Shown piece after piece: positions 8,835 through 16,782 of a stretch of 64,000 nucleotides of DNA. Source of the DNA: Microbacterium sp. BH-3-3-3 (lineage in GTDB: Bacteria; Actinomycetota; Actinomycetes; Actinomycetales; Microbacteriaceae); contig NZ_VEFS01000002.1 in assembly GCF_007679045.1 (NCBI RefSeq), forward strand, positions 124,001 through 188,000, given 5' to 3'. Made by a program: the position numbers and the translations under genes. A model generated the notes under the pieces. It had not been told where the DNA came from, did no database searches, and was given only the letters and a program-made list of their open reading frames with translations. Each line of letters begins with the position of its first letter. Position 1 is the first letter of the stretch.

Positions 8835-8936
8835 TTAGCGGCACATTCGACAACACATGACAACGCGGCCGGGCATCATCATGCCGGCAGTCCCGTTCGC
8901 CTCCCGGGCGGACAGAGAACGCGCGTTGACAGTCAT
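8835..8936 (-). CDS. Leaderless 33-residue Cys-rich putative leader peptide
   Basis: A micro-ORF with ATG at 8936 and TAA at 8835-8837. The peptide starts MTVNARSLSAREANG and ends MMMPGRVVMCCRMCR, so three of its last six residues are Cys. The ATG sits 6 nt after a CATAAT box with a good -35 element, so transcription should begin at the A of the ATG. Actinobacterial leader peptides that sense cysteine supply by ribosome stalling commonly end in Cys/Arg-rich tails. The position, a cysteine cluster at the stop codon and a downstream hairpin fit an attenuator for the regulator gene. Function is inferred. Confidence 0.6.
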   Translation of the reverse strand: MTVNARSLSAREANGTAGMMMPGRVVMCCRMCR

Positions 8937-8942
8937 GGGGGG

Positions 8943-8972
8943 ATTATGACCCACCGAGTCCTCGTGCGTCAA
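8943..8972 (-). promoter_or_regulatory. Promoter of the leader peptide
   Basis: On the minus strand: TTGACG (8967-8972), 18 nt, CATAAT (8943-8948), six C residues, then the ATG. This is the clearest -35/-10 pair among the leaderless starts in the window. Confidence 0.7.
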
Positions 8973-9080
8973 ATCGCGTCGACCGGGATCCCGGTGCGCA
9001 TCATGCTCAGCCGGCGTGGCCTGAGCTCGGTGTGCACCGTGCACTTTGCGGCATCCGCCCGACGATGTTTCCGGGAGGCG

Positions 9081-9086
9081 TAGCCT
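9081..9086 (+). promoter_or_regulatory. -10 box of a leaderless promoter
   Basis: TAGCCT, 6 nt before the ATG at 9093. Confidence 0.6.
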
Positions 9087-9092
9087 TCCCGC

Positions 9093-9392
9093 ATGTCAGA
9101 TCTGCAGTTCGCCGACGACAAGACCGCCTCGCGGTACACCCTCCACCGGGGAGACGACCTGGTCTCGGTGCTCGACTACCGCGACGACGGGCGCACGGTC
9201 GCCCTGACGCGCGCGTTCACCATTCCCACTTTCCGCGGTCACGGCTACGCGGGTGTCATCACCGAGCGCGCCGTCGACGCGATCGAGGCGGCGGGCGACC
9301 GCGAGATCCTCCCCGTGTGCTGGTACGTGGGGGAGTGGTTCGAAGCGCACCCCGAGCGCGCGGGCCTGCTCCATCGACGTTCGGCCTCCTGA
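9093..9392 (+). CDS. Small GNAT-type acetyltransferase (YjdJ/COG2388-like)
   Basis: A 99-residue single-domain protein. It fits the short Gcn5-related family: an N-terminal beta strand pair (RYTLHRGDDLVSVLDY), the strand ALTRAFTIPTFRGHGYAG with the acetyl-CoA-binding RGHGYAG loop, the following helix ITERAVDAIEAAG, and PVCWYVGEWFEAHPE, the conserved C-terminal Cys/Tyr/His-Pro-Glu pattern. Substrate unknown. The start is supported by a TAGCCT box 6 nt upstream. Confidence 0.87.
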   Translation: MSDLQFADDKTASRYTLHRGDDLVSVLDYRDDGRTVALTRAFTIPTFRGHGYAGVITERAVDAIEAAGDREILPVCWYVGEWFEAHPERAGLLHRRSAS

Positions 9393-9488
9393 GCAGCTCC
9401 TGGCGCCTATGTCCGCCTCGGTGCGGTCGTCAACCCCTGCCCGATGCGGGCGGTCGTTCGCGAAGCTGAAGCTCTGGAAAGGGGTGTC

Positions 9489-9698
9489 ATGAACAACGAA
9501 CGCGACCTTCCCGAGGGAGTCATCGACGCGGACCCGCCCGGAGGGTGGGAGAGCGGTGCCGTCGCCGACGGCGAGACCGCGGAGCGCAACGACAGCGCGA
9601 AGGGATCGTCCCGTCTCAACGACGCCGCTCCCTCGGACCCCATCGAGGGCGATGCCGCCAGCCAGGGCATCGACCCCGACATGAGCTCGGAGGACTGA
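9489..9698 (+). CDS. Small acidic hypothetical protein
   Basis: A 69-residue, Asp/Glu/Pro/Gly-rich, probably disordered protein. ATG 9489 is preceded by a GAAAGGGG ribosome-binding site. No domain is recognised. It ends 1 nt before the next small gene, so the two are probably co-transcribed. Confidence 0.65.
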   Translation: MNNERDLPEGVIDADPPGGWESGAVADGETAERNDSAKGSSRLNDAAPSDPIEGDAASQGIDPDMSSED

Positions 9699-9699
9699 C

Positions 9700-10017
9700 A
9701 TGACCGATGCAACCCGGGCCCCCGAGCCCACGGACGCTTCCGACGGCGGTGCGGGCGCAGCCGACTCCGTCGGCGGTGCGGTGCACGCCGACCGCAAGAT
9801 CGCCCGACCGGACGAGCAGTCCGAGCCGGCGATGGACACCCATCCCACCGACGACGAGGCACGCATCGCGGGCGTGGTCGTGCAGACCCGCGCCGATGTG
9901 GGCGACAAGAGCCAGGAGCGCATCGCCGACGTGCTGCGCCAGCGGTTCGCCGACGTCGGTCTCGACCTCGGTGACGACCGCATCCGCGCCCTCGCGGCGG
10001 AGGTCGCCGGCGCCTGA
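9700..10017 (+). CDS. Hypothetical protein, disordered N-terminus with helical C-terminus
   Basis: A 105-residue protein. The first 55 residues are rich in Ala/Asp/Glu/Pro and look disordered. Residues 55-105 (ARIAGVVVQTRADVGDKS, then ERIADVLRQRFADVGLDLG) look like a compact helical unit. I do not recognise the family. It follows the 69-residue gene after 1 nt and is followed by a strong hairpin. Confidence 0.7.
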   Translation: MTDATRAPEPTDASDGGAGAADSVGGAVHADRKIARPDEQSEPAMDTHPTDDEARIAGVVVQTRADVGDKSQERIADVLRQRFADVGLDLGDDRIRALAAEVAGA

Positions 10018-10027
10018 CACGCTCGCT

Positions 10028-10065
10028 CGGATGCCCCGCACTCCCTCACGGAGGCGGGGCATCCG
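10028..10065 (+). terminator. Terminator hairpin
   Basis: Stem of 12 bp, cggatgccccgc (10028-10039) with gcggggcatccg (10054-10065), continued inside by ctcc/ggag around a 5-nt loop. No T tract. It separates the two small genes from sbcD. Confidence 0.75.
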
Positions 10066-10107
10066 CATGTGCGGGGGTCGCTGCGAGCCGATGTCGGAGG
10101 TCCGACG

Positions 10108-10113
10108 TACCGT
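10108..10113 (+). promoter_or_regulatory. -10 box of a leaderless promoter for sbcD
   Basis: TACCGT, 6 nt before the ATG at 10120. Confidence 0.6.
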
Positions 10114-10119
10114 GTGAGC

Positions 10120-11274
10120 ATGCGGATCCTCCACACTTCCGACTGGCACATCGGGCGCTCCTTCCACGGGTTCTCGACGCTCGACGCGTTGAGCGGGGTG
10201 CTCGAGGCGCTCGTCGCCCAGGTGCGCGAGAATCAGGTCGACGTGGTCATCGTCGCGGGCGACGTGTTCGACTCGGCCGCCCCCTCGGCGGCGTGCTATC
10301 CGCTGCTGTCGCAGACGCTGGCCGCTCTCGCCGACGAGGGCGCGCGCGTCGTGGTCACCAGCGGCAACCACGATTCGGCCGCACGACTCGGGTTCCAGTC
10401 CGCCCTGCTGCGCTCCGAGATCGCGGTGGTCACCGACCCCTTATCGGTGGGCACCCCCGTCTCGATCGACGACGAGCACGGACCGGTCCACTTCTACGGC
10501 ATCCCCTACCTCGAGCCGGCCATCGTGCGTCATCTCTGGGAGGGGGTCGAGCTGCGCAGCCAGGCGCAGACCATGCAGCACGCGCTCGACCTCGTCCGCT
10601 CCGACCTCGCTCGGCGAGGGGGGCGCTCGGTGGTCGCGGCGCACTGCTTCGCCGCCGGTGTCGACGCCACCCCGGGGGTCGAGCGCGAGATCCGTCAGGG
10701 TGGACTCGACGTGGTCCCGCTCCCGGCGTTCGACGGACCCGACTATGTCGCGCTCGGGCACATCCACGGCCGCCAGCAGCTGTCCGAGCGCGTGCGGTAC
10801 GCGGGGGCGCCCCTGCACTACAGCTTCTCCGAAGAGGGCAAGCCCCGGGGGTCGTGGCTCGTCGACCTCGACGCCACGGGGCTGGCGTCGGTGCGCTGGA
10901 TCGACCTGCCCGTCCCGCGCCCTCTCGTCACCCTCCGCGGGTCGCTCGACGACCTGCTCGTCGATCCCCGTTTCGACGGACACGACGAGCACTGGGTGCG
11001 CGCCGAGTACACCGACGCGACACCCCAACCCGATCCCATGCGCCGTCTCCAGGCGCGCTTCCCCTGGTGCGCGACGGTGGTGCACCAGCCTGCCGGTGTC
11101 CGCGCCGATGACGGCGTCGCCTACAGCGCGCGCGTGCGCGCCGCCCGCGACGACGGCGAGATCATCGAGGCCTTCCTCGCGCACGTCAGAGAAGGAGAGG
11201 GAGCATCCGACGCCGAGCGCGAGCTGATCCGCGACGTCCTCGACTCCCGCTCGGTGGCGGAGGCCGCGAAATGA
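10120..11274 (+). CDS. sbcD: Exonuclease SbcD (Mre11-type nuclease subunit)
   Basis: A 384-residue metallophosphoesterase. ATG 10120 starts directly with MRILHTSDWHIGRSFHG, the first metal-binding motif (D and H). Further phosphoesterase motifs are VIVAGDVFDSA, TSGNHDSA and YVALGHIHG. With SbcC it forms the bacterial Mre11/Rad50 complex, which cleaves DNA hairpins and protein-blocked ends. A TACCGT box 6 nt upstream indicates leaderless transcription, and the stop overlaps the sbcC start by 4 nt. Confidence 0.95.
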   Translation: MRILHTSDWHIGRSFHGFSTLDALSGVLEALVAQVRENQVDVVIVAGDVFDSAAPSAACYPLLSQTLAALADEGARVVVTSGNHDSAARLGFQSALLRSEIAVVTDPLSVGTPVSIDDEHGPVHFYGIPYLEPAIVRHLWEGVELRSQAQTMQHALDLVRSDLARRGGRSVVAAHCFAAGVDATPGVEREIRQGGLDVVPLPAFDGPDYVALGHIHGRQQLSERVRYAGAPLHYSFSEEGKPRGSWLVDLDATGLASVRWIDLPVPRPLVTLRGSLDDLLVDPRFDGHDEHWVRAEYTDATPQPDPMRRLQARFPWCATVVHQPAGVRADDGVAYSARVRAARDDGEIIEAFLAHVREGEGASDAERELIRDVLDSRSVAEAAK

Positions 11275-14200
11275 AGCTCCACCGGCTCGAACTCGAGGGC
11301 TTCGGCCCGTTCCTCGAGACACAGGAGGTCGACTTCGACGCGTTCGCGGCCGACGGCATCTTCCTGATCACGGGGCGTACCGGTGCCGGCAAGTCGAGCA
11401 TCCTCGACGGCGTCTGTTACGCGCTCTACGGCGGCGTCCCCCGCTACGACGGCGGGGAGCGCCGGCTGCGCAGCGACCACTGCGAACCCGACGACCCCAC
11501 GCGCGTGACGTTGGAGTTCAGCGCCGAAGGCGACCGCTGGCGTCTGACGCGATCGCCCGAGTTCGAGCGGCCGAAGCGCCGCGGCGGCGGCACCACCCGA
11601 GAACCCCACCGGGCGGTGCTCGAGGTACTGGCGTCCGAGGGATGGACGGGCGTCGCCGCGCGACCGGTCGACGTCGCCGCCCGCCTCGACGAGATCCTGG
11701 GGCTGACCCAGCAGCAGTTCCTGCAGGTCATCCTGCTCGCGCAGAACCGCTTCGCGCGCTTCCTGCTGGCGAAGAACGACGAACGCCTCAGCCTGTTGCG
11801 CACGCTCTTCGGCACGCGCACCTTCGAGCAGTACGCGGCCGAGGTCGACGACCGCCGCAAGCGGGCTGCCGAGCGCCTCGCGAACGAGGGGGTCGAGGTC
11901 GCCACTCTCCTCGATGAGGCCGAACGGCTCGCAGCGGACCTCGATGAGGCCGCGGTGACCGAGGGCGACTCCGCACCCACCGCTGTCGAGGGCCTCGCCG
12001 GTCTCGGCGTCACCGAGCGGCTCTCCCGCCTCGTCCGCGCCGTCGAGCGCGCCGACTACCGGGTCGACACCCTCGCCCGTGAGCGCGACGAGAGCGATCA
12101 GCGCCTCGACAGCGCGCTCACCGCGGAGCGCGCCGCGACGGCCCTGCACGATCGCCAGGTCGAGAGACTGCGGATGAGAGATCGTCTCGCCGCGCTCGAC
12201 GAGGTCGCCGCCGCTGTCGATCGCGCCCGTCGGGAGGCGGCGGAGGCAGCCGAGGCCGAGGCCCTGGGCGCGCCGCTGGACGCCGCGGCGTCCGCGCAAT
12301 CGACCGCCGAAGCCGCTCGGGTGCGAGCCGCCGCCGCGATCGAGGTCGTCCGCTCGATCGGCGAAGAGCCGGCGGACGACGACGATGACGCTCTCCGCGC
12401 CCGCGACGACGCGCTCACCGGTCTGCTCTCCCGCGCCGAAGAGGCCCGCGCGGCGGAGGTCGAGCTGGAACGGCTCGAGGCCGAACGCGCCGCGTCCGCG
12501 GCGCGCGTCGTCACCCTTGAAGCGGAGCATTCCACCCTGGTCGACGGCCGCGCCGAGGTGCCCGAGGTGCTTCGCGACCTCGACGAGCGACTCGGTCGGC
12601 TCGAGGGTGCGGCGGCGCGTCGAGAAGCCGCCCTCGCGACCCGCGACGACACCCGCCGGCGTCTCGAGGCGGCGCGGCAGGCCGACCGTCTGCTCAACGA
12701 ACGCGAGCACGCCGACCTCACCTCGCTGGTCCGCGCCGATGAGCTGCAGCAGGCCGTCGAAGCGTGGACGACCCTGCTGCGCGCGCGCCTCGCCGGCGCG
12801 GCGGCGGAGCTCGCCCATGAGTTGGTCGACGGGCGACCCTGCGCGGTGTGCGGTTCGACCGAGCACCCCCGTCCCGCGGTCGGCGACGGCGAGCCCGTCA
12901 CCGACGACCAGATCGCGGCGGCAGAAGACCGCAAGAACACCGCGGCGGCCGCCGATCGCCTCGCCGCCGACGCCGCGCGCATCGCGCGCGACGAGCACGC
13001 CCTGGCCTCAGCTCGCGCCGGGGGTGACGACGTGCAGACGCTTTCCGCGCGACTCGACGACGCAGAGGCGGCGCTGGCCGCAGCCGAGGCGGATGTCGTC
13101 GAGAGAGATGTCGTGCAGACCGAGCGCCGCCGCTGCGCCGACCTCGATCGCGAGATCGCGGCACGCATCGAGACCCTCGTGGCTGAGCTCGCAACGGTGC
13201 GTCAAGAGGCGGCCCTCCTCGCCCACCGCGTCGACGTCGTGAGCGCCGCCGTGGGCGAGGCCCGCGGAGAGTTCGCCTCGGTCTCCGCGCGTCGAGACGA
13301 CCTGCGCGCGCGTCGCGCCGCCGTCCGCGAGCTCCGCGATGCCCGCGCTCAGCTCCGTGCGGCCGACGACGCGGCCCGCGTCGCAGACGAGGCCCTCGAC
13401 CGACTCGTCGGCGCGAGCCCGTTCGCCGACGTCGACGCCGTCACCGCCGCCCGGCGCACCCCCGCCGAGCGACAGCGCCTCGACGCCACCGTCGCCGAGC
13501 ACGATGCCGCGGTGACCGCCGCGAAGCAACGTCTGCTCGAGCTCGAGCTCGAACTGGTCGACGACGCAGACGAGCCGGTCGATCCGGCACCGTTCGCCGC
13601 CGCCGTGTCCGAGGCGCGGGCGCGCCTGCAGACCGCCGCAGCCGGTCACGCGACCGCGCAAGCGCTGGCTGATCGCCTGCGTGGGATCGCCCATCGAGCC
13701 GACGAGGCGCAGGGCCACATCGCGGCGCTCTCCGACGAGCACGCCGTGGTGGCGCGACTGGCGGACACCATGGCCGGTCGGGCGCCCAACACGCGCCGGA
13801 TGACCCTCGAGACCTTCGTGCTCGCCGCCGAACTCGAAGAGATCGTGGCCGCGGCCAACCTGCGCCTCGAGCATATGTCGGCGGGCCGATACCGTCTGCA
13901 GCACACCGACGCCCTCGCGGCGCGCGGCGCGGCCAGCGGCCTCGGCATCGAGGTGATGGACGCCTTCACCGGCCAGTTCCGACCCCCGCAGTCGTTGTCG
14001 GGCGGCGAGACCTTCCTCACCTCCCTCGCCCTCGCTCTCGGCCTCGCCGAGGTCGTCACAGCCCGTGCGGGCGGCATCCGCCTCGACACGCTCTTCATCG
14101 ACGAGGGCTTCGGCTCCCTCGACGACGACACGCTCGAGCTCGCGATGCGCACCCTCGACGAACTCCGCCAGGGCGGACGCACCGTGGGGATCATCAGCCA

Positions 14201-14303
14201 CGTCGCGTCGATGAAAGATCAGCTCCCCGCCCAGCTGCACGTCGCCGCGACCCCGCGCGGGCAGAGCGTCATCCGGCAGGGGGCCGTGGCGCCGACCGGG
14301 TGA
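11271..14303 (+). CDS. sbcC: Exonuclease SbcC (Rad50-type SMC ATPase)
   Basis: A 1010-residue ATPase. The N-terminal lobe has Walker A GRTGAGKSS (residues 35-43). Long Ala/Arg/Glu/Asp-rich coiled coils flank a zinc hook CAVCGSTEHPRP at about residue 524. The C-terminal lobe has signature QSLSGGETFLTSLALALG and Walker B LFIDEGFGSLD, ending with HVASMKDQLPAQL. All key residues are present. It overlaps sbcD by 4 nt (ATGA), and the pair should act in double-strand-break and palindrome processing. Confidence 0.96.
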   Translation: MKLHRLELEGFGPFLETQEVDFDAFAADGIFLITGRTGAGKSSILDGVCYALYGGVPRYDGGERRLRSDHCEPDDPTRVTLEFSAEGDRWRLTRSPEFERPKRRGGGTTREPHRAVLEVLASEGWTGVAARPVDVAARLDEILGLTQQQFLQVILLAQNRFARFLLAKNDERLSLLRTLFGTRTFEQYAAEVDDRRKRAAERLANEGVEVATLLDEAERLAADLDEAAVTEGDSAPTAVEGLAGLGVTERLSRLVRAVERADYRVDTLARERDESDQRLDSALTAERAATALHDRQVERLRMRDRLAALDEVAAAVDRARREAAEAAEAEALGAPLDAAASAQSTAEAARVRAAAAIEVVRSIGEEPADDDDDALRARDDALTGLLSRAEEARAAEVELERLEAERAASAARVVTLEAEHSTLVDGRAEVPEVLRDLDERLGRLEGAAARREAALATRDDTRRRLEAARQADRLLNEREHADLTSLVRADELQQAVEAWTTLLRARLAGAAAELAHELVDGRPCAVCGSTEHPRPAVGDGEPVTDDQIAAAEDRKNTAAAADRLAADAARIARDEHALASARAGGDDVQTLSARLDDAEAALAAAEADVVERDVVQTERRRCADLDREIAARIETLVAELATVRQEAALLAHRVDVVSAAVGEARGEFASVSARRDDLRARRAAVRELRDARAQLRAADDAARVADEALDRLVGASPFADVDAVTAARRTPAERQRLDATVAEHDAAVTAAKQRLLELELELVDDADEPVDPAPFAAAVSEARARLQTAAAGHATAQALADRLRGIAHRADEAQGHIAALSDEHAVVARLADTMAGRAPNTRRMTLETFVLAAELEEIVAAANLRLEHMSAGRYRLQHTDALAARGAASGLGIEVMDAFTGQFRPPQSLSGGETFLTSLALALGLAEVVTARAGGIRLDTLFIDEGFGSLDDDTLELAMRTLDELRQGGRTVGIISHVASMKDQLPAQLHVAATPRGQSVIRQGAVAPTG

Positions 14304-14325
14304 GCGAGGTGGTGACGCGGCCGAC

Positions 14326-14331
14326 TACGCT
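14326..14331 (+). promoter_or_regulatory. -10 box of a leaderless promoter
   Basis: TACGCT, 6 nt before the ATG at 14338. Confidence 0.6.
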
Positions 14332-14337
14332 GAAAAC

Positions 14338-14520
14338 ATGCGCAAGAGCACCATCTGGACCATCGTCGGCGTCGTCGTGGCCGTCATCATCGCGTGGGTC
14401 CTGGTGAACATCCTCTTCTCGCTCCTCGCCTTCGTGTTCCGGCTCGTGGCCGTGGCCGTCGTCGCGGTGATCGTGTTCTTCGTGCTGCGGGCGGTGTTCG
14501 CGCGTCGCGACGTCGACTGA
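14338..14520 (+). CDS. Small hydrophobic membrane protein
   Basis: A 60-residue protein that is almost entirely hydrophobic from residue 6 to 50, enough for two membrane helices, with RKS at the N-terminus and ARRDVD at the C-terminus. I do not recognise it. The start is supported by a TACGCT box 6 nt upstream. Confidence 0.7.
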   Translation: MRKSTIWTIVGVVVAVIIAWVLVNILFSLLAFVFRLVAVAVVAVIVFFVLRAVFARRDVD

Positions 14521-14623
14521 GCGCGGGCGCCGGGGCCGGTCCCCTCGTGTCTCCCGGTAGCGGCGCTCGCGTCGGATGCAAGCCCGAACCCGGTGCGGGA
14601 GGTCGGGAGTAGCGTCGGCATCG

Positions 14624-16138
14624 ATGTCTCAACCGCCTGCACCCACGGACTCCGCCCACCCCCCGACACGCGACATCGTCCTGTCGCCGCGGCATCGGTG
14701 GCGGGCGTACTGGGTGGCCGTGGCGGTGGCCGCTCTCACGATCCTCGACCTGACGAAGGTCAACGTCGCGCTGCCCTCCATCGAGGCGGCGCTGAACGCC
14801 GGGCCGACCGAGCTGCAGCTCGTCGTGTCGGGGTACATCCTGACGTTCGGCCTCGTGCTGGTCCCCGCCGGTCGGCTCGGCGACCTGCGCTCGCGCCGCA
14901 TGCTCTTCCTGGTGGGGCTGTCGCTCTTCCTCGTCACGAGCCTCGCGTGCGCGCTGGCGCCGAATACGACGGTGCTGCTGGTCGCGCGCCTGTTGCAGGG
15001 GGTGGCGGCCGGCATTCAGATGCCGCAGGTGCTGGGGCTCGTGCAGCAGCTGTTCCAGGGCAAAGAGCGCGGTCGCGCCTTCGGCTTGTTCGGAGCCACG
15101 ATCGGAATCGCCACCGCGTTCGGTCCCACCCTCGGCGGCCTGCTGATCGCCCTGGGCGGCGACACCGACGGCTGGCGCCTGATCTTCTGGATCAACATCC
15201 CCCTCGTGGCGATCGTGATCGCCCTCGCGGCGTGGCTGCTCCCCGACACCCGGACGAAGTCGCATCGTCGGCTCGATCTCGACCCGGTCGGGGTGGTGCT
15301 GTTCGCTCTGACGATCCTCGCCCTCATGTGGCCGTTCCTGTTCACCACCGGCAGCCCCGACGATGACCCGAACCGGTGGTGGTTCCTCGTGGCATCCGTC
15401 GTGTTCGCCGCGGCGTTCGTGTTCTGGGAGCGCCGGTACGCCGAGCGGGGCCACATGCCGCTCATGCCGTTCTCGATCTTCTCGCTGTCGTCGTACCGCA
15501 ACGGCGTGCTGATCTCGACGGCCTACTTCTCCGCCGTGCCCGCGATGTTCCTGCTCGGCACCCTGTTCCTCCAGGGCGGACTCGGGCTCGCTCCGGTCTT
15601 CGCCGGAATGGTGACCATCGGTTTCGCGGTGGCCTCGGCCGGCAGCTCGTGGATCGGCGGCAATCTCGTCACCCGATTCGGACGCCCCCTGGTGGTCTGG
15701 GGCATCCTCGGCATGGTCGTCACCGCGGGCGCCCTCGTGCTTGTCGCGCTCTTCACGGCACCCGAGTGGACGCCGTGGGCGATGGCCGCGGTCATGGCCT
15801 TCGGCGGGTTCGCCGGCGGTCTCGTCATCTCGCCGAACCAGACGCTCACGCTGGCCGAGATCCCGGTCAAGAGCGGCGGCGTCGCGGGCTCGGTCGGACA
15901 GCTGGGGCAGCGCATCGGAACCGCGGTCGGAACCGCGATCGCCCTCGCGTTGTTCTACGCCACGGTCTACCGCGAGCAGGGGAGCGTCGACGATCAGGCC
16001 GTGCTGTACCACGACGCCTACGCGTCGGGGATGATCACGGTCGGCGTCTTCCTGGGCCTCGCACTCATCGTGGGCGTCGCCGATCTCGCCGGCCGCGCCC
16101 GCTCGGGTTCGCAGACGCCGTTCGGCAGCGACGACTAG
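14624..16138 (+). CDS. MFS transporter, DHA2 (14-helix) drug-exporter type
   Basis: A 504-residue major facilitator protein. ATG 14624 is preferred because a TAGCGT box lies 8 nt upstream. The N-terminal cytoplasmic stretch is followed by about 14 hydrophobic segments. Family signs are LDLTKVNVALPSIEAAL (helix 1), GRLGDLRSRR (motif A loop between helices 2 and 3) and RLLQGVAAGIQMPQ (motif B). It should export small molecules by proton antiport. Its stop codon shares the CTAG tetranucleotide with the stop of the convergent nucleosidase gene. Confidence 0.9.
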   Translation: MSQPPAPTDSAHPPTRDIVLSPRHRWRAYWVAVAVAALTILDLTKVNVALPSIEAALNAGPTELQLVVSGYILTFGLVLVPAGRLGDLRSRRMLFLVGLSLFLVTSLACALAPNTTVLLVARLLQGVAAGIQMPQVLGLVQQLFQGKERGRAFGLFGATIGIATAFGPTLGGLLIALGGDTDGWRLIFWINIPLVAIVIALAAWLLPDTRTKSHRRLDLDPVGVVLFALTILALMWPFLFTTGSPDDDPNRWWFLVASVVFAAAFVFWERRYAERGHMPLMPFSIFSLSSYRNGVLISTAYFSAVPAMFLLGTLFLQGGLGLAPVFAGMVTIGFAVASAGSSWIGGNLVTRFGRPLVVWGILGMVVTAGALVLVALFTAPEWTPWAMAAVMAFGGFAGGLVISPNQTLTLAEIPVKSGGVAGSVGQLGQRIGTAVGTAIALALFYATVYREQGSVDDQAVLYHDAYASGMITVGVFLGLALIVGVADLAGRARSGSQTPFGSDD

Positions 16139-16692
16139 ACGCCGTAGCGGGTGCGGAACTCCGCGCGCAGCTCGTGGCTGCAGCGCTCGACGACGTCGTC
16201 CCACAGCTCGGTGGCGCCGTCCTGGGCACGGTCCGACACGGCGCGGAGAACCTGGACCGGCACCTCGAACTGCTGCGCGACCCAGATCAGGGCGTAGGTC
16301 TCCATGTCGACCAGGCTGGCGCCGAGACCGCGGATGAGGCGCACGGACTCCGCGTCGTCGACGAAGTGGTCACCGGTCGCGATGACCACGCCCTCGACCC
16401 CGGTGTCCACACGGGTGGGCAGCGAGACGTGCTCGCCGAACGTCCCGTCGAGGCCCTTCACATCGTGCTGGATCGCTCCCGCGATGTCGTAGATACCGCC
16501 CTCGACCTCGTCGTCGATGGCTCCGGCGGTGCCCACCACGATGATCTCGTCGTACTCCCCGGTCGTGAGAGCCCGCGTGAGGGCGTAGGCCGCCGGGATC
16601 TTGCCGACTCCCGTGAGCAGACGCTCGAAACCGGGGATGTCGTCTTCGAAGGCGACGAGTTCTGAGGCATGGGCGGCGACGAGAAGCTTCAC
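16135..16692 (-). CDS. Nucleosidase of the MTA/SAH nucleosidase-phosphorylase family
   Basis: A 185-residue protein if GTG 16692 is used (VKLLVAAHASEL); a start at 16725 would add 11 residues. Features of the PNP_UDP_1 fold are LLTGVGKIPAAYAL, VVGTAGAID, the ribose-binding LVDMETYA and the catalytic-Asp region RAVSDRAQDGA. It should cleave an N-glycosidic bond, such as that of methylthioadenosine, S-adenosylhomocysteine or a related nucleoside. It is shorter than typical Pfs/MtnN (about 230), so the exact substrate is uncertain. Confidence 0.8.
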   Translation of the reverse strand: MKLLVAAHASELVAFEDDIPGFERLLTGVGKIPAAYALTRALTTGEYDEIIVVGTAGAIDDEVEGGIYDIAGAIQHDVKGLDGTFGEHVSLPTRVDTGVEGVVIATGDHFVDDAESVRLIRGLGASLVDMETYALIWVAQQFEVPVQVLRAVSDRAQDGATELWDDVVERCSHELRAEFRTRYGV

Positions 16693-16743
16693 CCTGCCAT
16701 TGTCCCCGATCGGTGAAGCGCTCACCGACCTCCGGGACCGGAA

Positions 16744-16775
16744 CCGGCCGAGCCCCTCGAGCGGGGCTCGGCCGG
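16744..16775 (-). terminator. Terminator hairpin after the aldo/keto reductase gene
   Basis: A 13-bp perfect stem, ccggccgagcccc (16744-16756) with ggggctcggccgg (16763-16775), loop of 6 nt. It lies 8 nt past the stop of the aldo/keto reductase and upstream of the nucleosidase start. Confidence 0.75.
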
Positions 16776-16782
16776 GTCGATG

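Noticed and set aside
8946-9083. A 45-codon plus-strand ORF (ATG 8946) opposite the Cys-rich micro-ORF promoter
   Set aside because: No ribosome-binding site or suitably placed -10 box, no recognisable features, and its stop overlaps the -10 box of the next gene.
16135-16138. Shared CTAG at the convergent stops of the MFS and nucleosidase genes
   Set aside because: Stop codons often overlap this way in compact genomes; no function is implied.
14387-16204. A 605-codon minus-strand frame antisense to the MFS gene
   Set aside because: Extremely rich in Glu/Arg/His/Gln with no domain; the MFS frame has clear motifs.
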